From assembly GCA_902779315.1 (NCBI GenBank), contig CACZBC010000036.1, forward strand, positions 1 to 36,888: a DNA stretch of 36,888 nt, written 5' to 3'. Shown one piece after another: positions 32,320-36,888 of this stretch (positions are counted from its first letter, which is position 1; each line of letters starts with the position of its first letter). Under the pieces are notes generated by a model. It saw nothing but the letters and a program-made list of their open reading frames with translations. It was not told the origin of the DNA and did no database searches. The position numbers and the translations under genes were made by a program. This stretch comes from an uncultured Bacteroidales bacterium (GTDB lineage Bacteria > Bacteroidota > Bacteroidia > Bacteroidales > Bacteroidaceae).

Positions 32320-34227
32320 ATGGTTTCGATAGACAATTTAAGTGTAGAATTCAGCGCAAAGCCGCTCTTCAACGACATCAGCTACGTCATAAACGAGCAC
32401 GACCGGATTGCACTCGTAGGCAAGAATGGCGCAGGCAAGAGCACAATGCTCAAGATAATCGCAGGCATTCAGCAGCCCACGAGCGGAACGGTGAGTGTGC
32501 CCAAAGACGCAACGATTGCTTACCTGCCGCAGGTGATGGTACTCAACGACGAGCGCACTGTCCGCGAAGAAGCAGAGCGTGCTTTTGAACACATAACAGA
32601 GATAAGCGACGAATTGGAAAAGCTCAATAATCAACTAGCACAACGCACTGATTATGAGAGCGAAGCATACATGTCGCTCGTGGAACGCTTCACCCATCTG
32701 AACGAGCATTTCCAAATGATGGGAGGCTTGAACTATCAGGCAGAATTGGAGCGAACCTTGCAAGGTTTGGGCTTCAAGCGCGAGGATCTGGACCGACCGA
32801 CGAGCGAGTTCAGCGGAGGCTGGAGAATGCGAATCGAACTGGCAAAGCTGCTGCTTCAGCATCCTGATGTGCTTCTCCTTGATGAGCCCACGAACCATCT
32901 AGACATTGAGAGCATCCAGTGGCTCGAGAACTTCCTTGCCACTAGGGCGAATGCAGTTGTGCTCGTCAGCCATGATCGCGCGTTTATTAATAATGTGACG
33001 AATCGCACCATCGAAATCAGTTGCGGCAAGATATACGACTACAAAGTCAAATACGACGAATATGTCGCGCTCCATGCAGAACGCCGCGAGCAACAACTTC
33101 GCGCCCTCGAGAACCAGCAGAAGGAGATTGCAGACGCCCGAGCCTTCATAGAACGTTTCCGCTATCAAGCCACGAAAGCCATTCAGGTTCAGCAGAAGAT
33201 AAGACAGCTGGAAAAGATTGTGCCCATCGAAGTGGACGAGGTGGACAACTCGGCTCTACGCCTCAAATTCACTTGCTCGATGCGAAGCGGCGACTTCCCA
33301 GTCATTTGTGATGAGGTGGGCAAGAGTTACGGAGAGCATTGCGTCTTCAAGAACGTCAATCTCACCATCAGAAGAGGCGAGAAAGTGGCTTTCGTAGGAC
33401 GAAACGGCGAAGGCAAGACGACGCTCGTAAAGTGCATCATGGGCGAGATTCCTTTCGACGGAAACCTGAAGGTAGGACACAACGTTCAGATAGGTTACTT
33501 TGCGCAGAACCAAGCTCTGTTGCTCGAAGGCGAATACACTGTGTTTGAAACAATTGACCGCGTAGCAAGAGGTGACATCAGGCTCAAGATACGCGACATT
33601 CTTGGTGCTTTCATGTTTGGTGGAGAAGCCAGCGACAAGAAGGTGAAGTTCCTTTCAGGAGGCGAACGCACACGTTTGGCAATGATAAAACTCTTGCTGG
33701 AACCCGTGAACTGTCTCATCCTCGATGAACCGACCAATCACCTCGATATGCGTTCGAAGGATGTGCTCAAAGTTGCCATTCGCGACTTCGACGGCACAGT
33801 TATCGTGGTGAGTCACGACCGCGAGTTCCTCGACGGGCTTGTGACAAAGGTTTATGAGTTTGGCGACGGAAAGGTTCGCGAGCATCTGGGAGGCATTTAT
33901 GACTATCTGACGAATAAGAATATAAGCAGTCTCACACAACTGAACATGTCTTCTCCCCCCTCTTCAAAACAAGAAGAAGCAGCAACTCCCAATGCAGGAG
34001 CTCTCTCTTACGCCGAGCAGAAAGCCCTCGCTCGTGAGCAGAAGCGAAAGGAGAAAGCCCTGCAGGAGGCTGAGGACAAAGTGACGCAACTGGAAGCCGC
34101 CATTCGCATCCTTGAAGACCAGATGTCAACACCAGAAGGCAGTCAGGACATTTCGCTCTACGAGAAGCATGGGCGGATGAAAGCACAACTCAAACAGGCT
34201 GAGGAGGAATGGGAGGCGCTAATATAA
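32320..34227 (+). CDS. ABC-F family ribosome-associated ATPase
   Basis: 635 residues with two ABC domains and no membrane segments. Domain 1: Walker A GKNGAGKST (34-42), FSGGWRMRIELAKLL and LLLDEPTNHLDIES. Between them is a charged linker helix (ALENQQKEIADARAFIERFRYQATKAIQ). Domain 2: VGRNGEGKTT, LSGGERTRLAMIKLL and LILDEPTNHLDMRS. The C-terminal coiled coil is about residues 565-635 (YAEQKALAREQKRKEKALQEAEDKV...). These features match the ABC-F proteins (Uup/EttA-like) that bind the ribosomal E site. The linker is the ribosome-contacting arm. A translation factor role is more likely than antibiotic resistance, but this cannot be settled here. The ATG at 32320 begins the conserved MVSIDNLSVEF. 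Confidence 0.92.
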   Translation: MVSIDNLSVEFSAKPLFNDISYVINEHDRIALVGKNGAGKSTMLKIIAGIQQPTSGTVSVPKDATIAYLPQVMVLNDERTVREEAERAFEHITEISDELEKLNNQLAQRTDYESEAYMSLVERFTHLNEHFQMMGGLNYQAELERTLQGLGFKREDLDRPTSEFSGGWRMRIELAKLLLQHPDVLLLDEPTNHLDIESIQWLENFLATRANAVVLVSHDRAFINNVTNRTIEISCGKIYDYKVKYDEYVALHAERREQQLRALENQQKEIADARAFIERFRYQATKAIQVQQKIRQLEKIVPIEVDEVDNSALRLKFTCSMRSGDFPVICDEVGKSYGEHCVFKNVNLTIRRGEKVAFVGRNGEGKTTLVKCIMGEIPFDGNLKVGHNVQIGYFAQNQALLLEGEYTVFETIDRVARGDIRLKIRDILGAFMFGGEASDKKVKFLSGGERTRLAMIKLLLEPVNCLILDEPTNHLDMRSKDVLKVAIRDFDGTVIVVSHDREFLDGLVTKVYEFGDGKVREHLGGIYDYLTNKNISSLTQLNMSSPPSSKQEEAATPNAGALSYAEQKALAREQKRKEKALQEAEDKVTQLEAAIRILEDQMSTPEGSQDISLYEKHGRMKAQLKQAEEEWEALI

Positions 34228-34252
34228 TTCAAATTTAATAAATTCAAAATAA

Positions 34253-35197
34253 GTGAAGCGGCTTTGTGATTTTATAGCACAATGGATGGGTTTGCTGGTG
34301 CTCGTAGTGGCAGCAGTGGCGATGTTCTTGCCTGAATCGTTCATTTGGATTGACACGAAGACCATCAATCCCTTGCTGGGCGTGATTATGTTCGGAATGG
34401 GACTGACGCTCTCGCCAAATGACTTCAAGATTGTGCTGAGCCGACCTAAAGATATCCTCGTCGGTTGCCTTGCGCAGTTCACTATCATGCCTTTGCTCGC
34501 CTGGTTGCTGACGCTTGCTTTCTCGCTTCCGAAGGAACTTGCGCTTGGTGTGATACTCGTTGGCTGTTGCCCCGGAGGAACGGCTTCGAACGTCATCACT
34601 TACCTTGCGAAAGGCGATTTGGCGCTTTCCGTTGGAATGACTGCTTGCTCTACCCTGCTCGCCCCCATTGTGACGCCGCTTTTAGTGTTGCTGACAGCAG
34701 GAACGATGGTTGAGGTTGATACGTTGGGGATGTTGCTGAGCATTGTCTATGTGGTGATAGCGCCCATCATTGTCGGACTGCTTTGCCAGCGTTTCATTCC
34801 TCGAATCACGAAAGCCGTCACTCCCTATCTGCCAGCTTTCTCGTCCCTCGCCATTGCTTTGGTGGTGGGCATCATCGTTTCGCACAATGCCGACCGCTTG
34901 ATGCTTGGCGGACTGATAGTCATCCTTGTCGTCATACTTCACAACCTGCTTGGGCTCTCGCTTGGTTTCGCGATAGGACGCCTGCTGCGTTTGGAGAAGC
35001 CGAAGTGTGTTGCCCTCAGCATAGAGGTCGGAATGCAGAACAGCGGACTGGCTTCTTCCCTTGCTAACATGCACTTCGCGGCTTATCCGCTTGCCACCAT
35101 ACCTGGAGCCGTTTTCAGCGTTTGGCACAACATCAGCGGAGCTTTGGCAGCAAAAATCTTTCAACGGACAACAAACAATAACCAATTATATATTTAA
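34253..35197 (+). CDS. Bile acid:sodium symporter family transporter
   Basis: 314 residues and about nine to ten membrane segments. Family hallmarks: NPLLGVIMFGMGLTLSPNDFKIVLSRP, CCPGGTASNVITYLAKGDLALSV, and IEVGMQNSGLASSLA. This is the BASS/SBF family (YocS/PanS-like members), which move organic anions with Na+; bile acid transport is not implied. The start is a GTG at 34253, 25 bp after the ABC-F stop, giving the expected N-terminus KRLCDFIAQWMGLLVLVVA. It ends two bases before the M13 peptidase ATG. Confidence 0.9.
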   Translation: MKRLCDFIAQWMGLLVLVVAAVAMFLPESFIWIDTKTINPLLGVIMFGMGLTLSPNDFKIVLSRPKDILVGCLAQFTIMPLLAWLLTLAFSLPKELALGVILVGCCPGGTASNVITYLAKGDLALSVGMTACSTLLAPIVTPLLVLLTAGTMVEVDTLGMLLSIVYVVIAPIIVGLLCQRFIPRITKAVTPYLPAFSSLAIALVVGIIVSHNADRLMLGGLIVILVVILHNLLGLSLGFAIGRLLRLEKPKCVALSIEVGMQNSGLASSLANMHFAAYPLATIPGAVFSVWHNISGALAAKIFQRTTNNNQLYI

Positions 35198-35199
35198 TT

Positions 35200-36888
35200 A
35201 TGAAAAAGAATCAACTTATTATGGCATTCGCTTTGGCAGCATTGACTGCAGCTTGTACGCCTAATGGCAAGCAACTGGCGTCTGGCATCGACCTCGCCAA
35301 TCTTGACTCAACCTATCAGCCTGGCACAGACTTCTACATGTATGCGACAGGCGGTTGGCAGAAAGCTCATCCCCTGACGGCCGAGTACAGCCGCTTCGGC
35401 TCCTTCGACCAGCTTGGAGAGGACAACAACGAGCGTCTGCGCTCACTCATCGAGGAAGTCTCTTCCCAAGAGAACGAGAAGGGCTCTATCGCTCAGAAGA
35501 TTGCCGACCTCTACAACTCGGCTATGGACAGCGTGAACCTCAACGAGCACTATTGGGGCGCGCTCGAAGGCTTCCTGCTTTGCGACGGCTACCAGTGCGA
35601 GCCCGAGATCACAGCAAACTGGCTCAAGAATGAGTGGCCGCGTATGCAGAAGCAAGGTGTTCCGGGTCTCTTCGGAATGTACATCGGAGCCGACGAGAAG
35701 GACTCGAAGAACAACCTCGTCAACATCGTTCAGGGCGGCCTCACGCTCGGGCAGAAGGACTACTACCTCGACAAGGACGCGCGCTCTGAGGAAATCCGAA
35801 CCGCCTTCAAGAAGTACATTGCTGACCTCTCTGTCCACACTGGCTTTGGCGAGAAGGATGCTCAGAGAATCGCTGAGGACGTGATGCGCATCGAAACGCG
35901 TATTGCTGAAGCCAGCAAAAGCCGTACAGAGCTTCGCGACCCTGAGGCCAACTACAACAAGATTTCCTACGCAGAGCTGAAAGAGCAGTTCCCCGGCATC
36001 GATTGGGACGGCTTCTTCAAGAACTTCGATATGGAGGGCGTGAAGGAAGTCTGCCTCGGTCAGCCTCTCGCCATCCACGAGGTGGAAAAGGTCCTGAAGG
36101 AAGAAACGCCCGAAGCCCTGCAGAACGTCTATCTCTTCCACGCAATGGATATGGTTGCCTCCTACATCGATGATGCCAGCCGTGCTCTCAGCTTCGGCTT
36201 CTACGGCAAGGTGTTGAGCGGCAAGGAAGAGGACCGCCCGCGCTGGAAACGTGCCGTTGCAGCCGTTGAGGATGGCCTTGGAGAAGCCCTCGGACAGCTC
36301 TATGTTGCCAAATACTTCCCGCCAGAAGCAAAGGCTCGCATGGAGAAACTCATCAAGAACCTGCAGATAGCTCTTGGCGAACGTATCGATGTTCAGGAGT
36401 GGATGTCGGACGAAACGAAGAAAGTGGCTCGCGAGAAACTTGATGCCTTCTACGTCAAGGTAGGCTATCCCGACAAATGGAAGGACTACAGCGACCTTGA
36501 GATTGGCGACAACTACCTCAACAACATGCTTGCCGTGAACGAATGGGCCATCAAGGACATGATTAAGACCAAATTCAACAAGCCAGTCGATAAGGACGAG
36601 TGGTATATGACGCCGCAGACCGTCAACGCCTACTACAACCCCACGACCAACGAGATTTGCTTCCCCGCAGGTATCCTGCAGCCGCCCTTCTTCGACATGC
36701 AGGCCGACGACGCTTTCAACTACGGAGCCATCGGTGTCGTGATTGGTCACGAAATGACGCACGGCTTCGACGACCAGGGCAGCAAGTATGACAAGAACGG
36801 CAACCTCGTAACCTGGTGGAGCGAAGAGGACACCAAGCAATTCGAAGAGCGCATTCAGGTGATGCGTGAGTTCCACGACAGCATCGAG
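35200..36888 (+). CDS. M13 (neprilysin/PepO-like) metallopeptidase lipoprotein, partial
   Basis: The first 563 residues of a gene that continues past the right edge (family members are about 670-690 residues). The signal peptide ends LTAAC (MKKNQLIMAFALAALTAAC, Cys19), so it is a lipoprotein, periplasmic or surface exposed. The N-terminal M13_N domain starts at FYMYATGGWQKAHPL. The conserved NAYYNPTTNEICFPAGILQPPFF precedes the zinc motif HEMTH (His517, Glu518, His521), followed by GFDDQGSKYDKNGNL. The third zinc ligand (Glu of ExxxD) would lie outside the window. It cleaves short peptides. The gene follows the symporter by two bases. Confidence 0.95.
   Translation, partial: MKKNQLIMAFALAALTAACTPNGKQLASGIDLANLDSTYQPGTDFYMYATGGWQKAHPLTAEYSRFGSFDQLGEDNNERLRSLIEEVSSQENEKGSIAQKIADLYNSAMDSVNLNEHYWGALEGFLLCDGYQCEPEITANWLKNEWPRMQKQGVPGLFGMYIGADEKDSKNNLVNIVQGGLTLGQKDYYLDKDARSEEIRTAFKKYIADLSVHTGFGEKDAQRIAEDVMRIETRIAEASKSRTELRDPEANYNKISYAELKEQFPGIDWDGFFKNFDMEGVKEVCLGQPLAIHEVEKVLKEETPEALQNVYLFHAMDMVASYIDDASRALSFGFYGKVLSGKEEDRPRWKRAVAAVEDGLGEALGQLYVAKYFPPEAKARMEKLIKNLQIALGERIDVQEWMSDETKKVAREKLDAFYVKVGYPDKWKDYSDLEIGDNYLNNMLAVNEWAIKDMIKTKFNKPVDKDEWYMTPQTVNAYYNPTTNEICFPAGILQPPFFDMQADDAFNYGAIGVVIGHEMTHGFDDQGSKYDKNGNLVTWWSEEDTKQFEERIQVMREFHDSIE

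Noticed and set aside
35443-36876. A 477-codon minus-strand frame opposite the M13 peptidase
   Set aside because: The M13 gene on the plus strand has the HEMTH zinc motif and a lipoprotein signal; the antisense frame has neither motif nor signal and is a shadow.

Overview
The window looks like a chromosomal segment from a Bacteroidota bacterium, most likely a Prevotellaceae/Bacteroidales relative. The support is: -7 boxes of the TAnnTTTG type upstream of several genes; many lipoproteins with a short lipobox and OprO/OprP-like porins; a fused MurF-alanine racemase; a GSCFA-domain protein; a folP-dacA pair; a BspA-like leucine-rich-repeat lipoprotein; and a GH43 and a GH20 enzyme. No rRNA, tRNA, CRISPR array, integrase or transposase gene was seen. 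The left gene (1-297) and the right gene (35200-36888) are cut by the window edges.

Layout. 436-6567 (minus) is a tight five-gene surface operon: porin, imelysin lipoprotein, di-heme oxidoreductase lipoprotein, second porin, mono-heme lipoprotein. It is probably for iron acquisition. Facing away from it at 6804 is a regulator that fuses a YtfE/RIC-type di-iron (hemerythrin) domain to a LuxR-type helix-turn-helix. 8018-11030 (plus) holds a HerA-like ATPase, a DUF362 protein and YccF. 11051-14313 (minus) is dxs-trkA. 14399-17587 (plus) is GSCFA and murF-alr. 17715-22111 (plus) is an iron/heme/cobalamin-type ABC importer with a secreted GH20 beta-hexosaminidase placed between the permease and ATPase genes. 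22905-25125 (minus) is a lipoprotein gene followed by the stand-alone murF. 25219-29132 (plus) carries folP, dacA (c-di-AMP synthesis), pta and ackA (acetate and ATP). 29834-32215 (minus) is an LRR lipoprotein and a GH43 enzyme. 32320 to the end (plus) is an ABC-F ATPase, a bile-acid:sodium-symporter-family transporter and an M13 metallopeptidase.

The most unusual content is non-coding. Two long elements of about 690 and 585 bp, in opposite orientation (22109-22800 and 29224-29808), each fill the space between a convergent gene pair and share the same ordered blocks: a 22-bp-period repeat array at one end, inverted arms with variable 8-bp repeats around a very AT-rich centre, a core of about 107 bp that is almost identical in both copies, and a short block that reads as a small ORF. 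Related 22-bp-period arrays without the long element follow the 3' ends of three other genes (366-431, 7797-7862, 17587-17674). In two cases an array begins inside the stop codon. These look like a family of 3'-end-associated interspersed repeats whose function cannot be read from this window alone.

A second notable detail is a perfect 20-bp tandem duplication at the end of folP that shifts the frame and replaces the protein's C-terminal tail.
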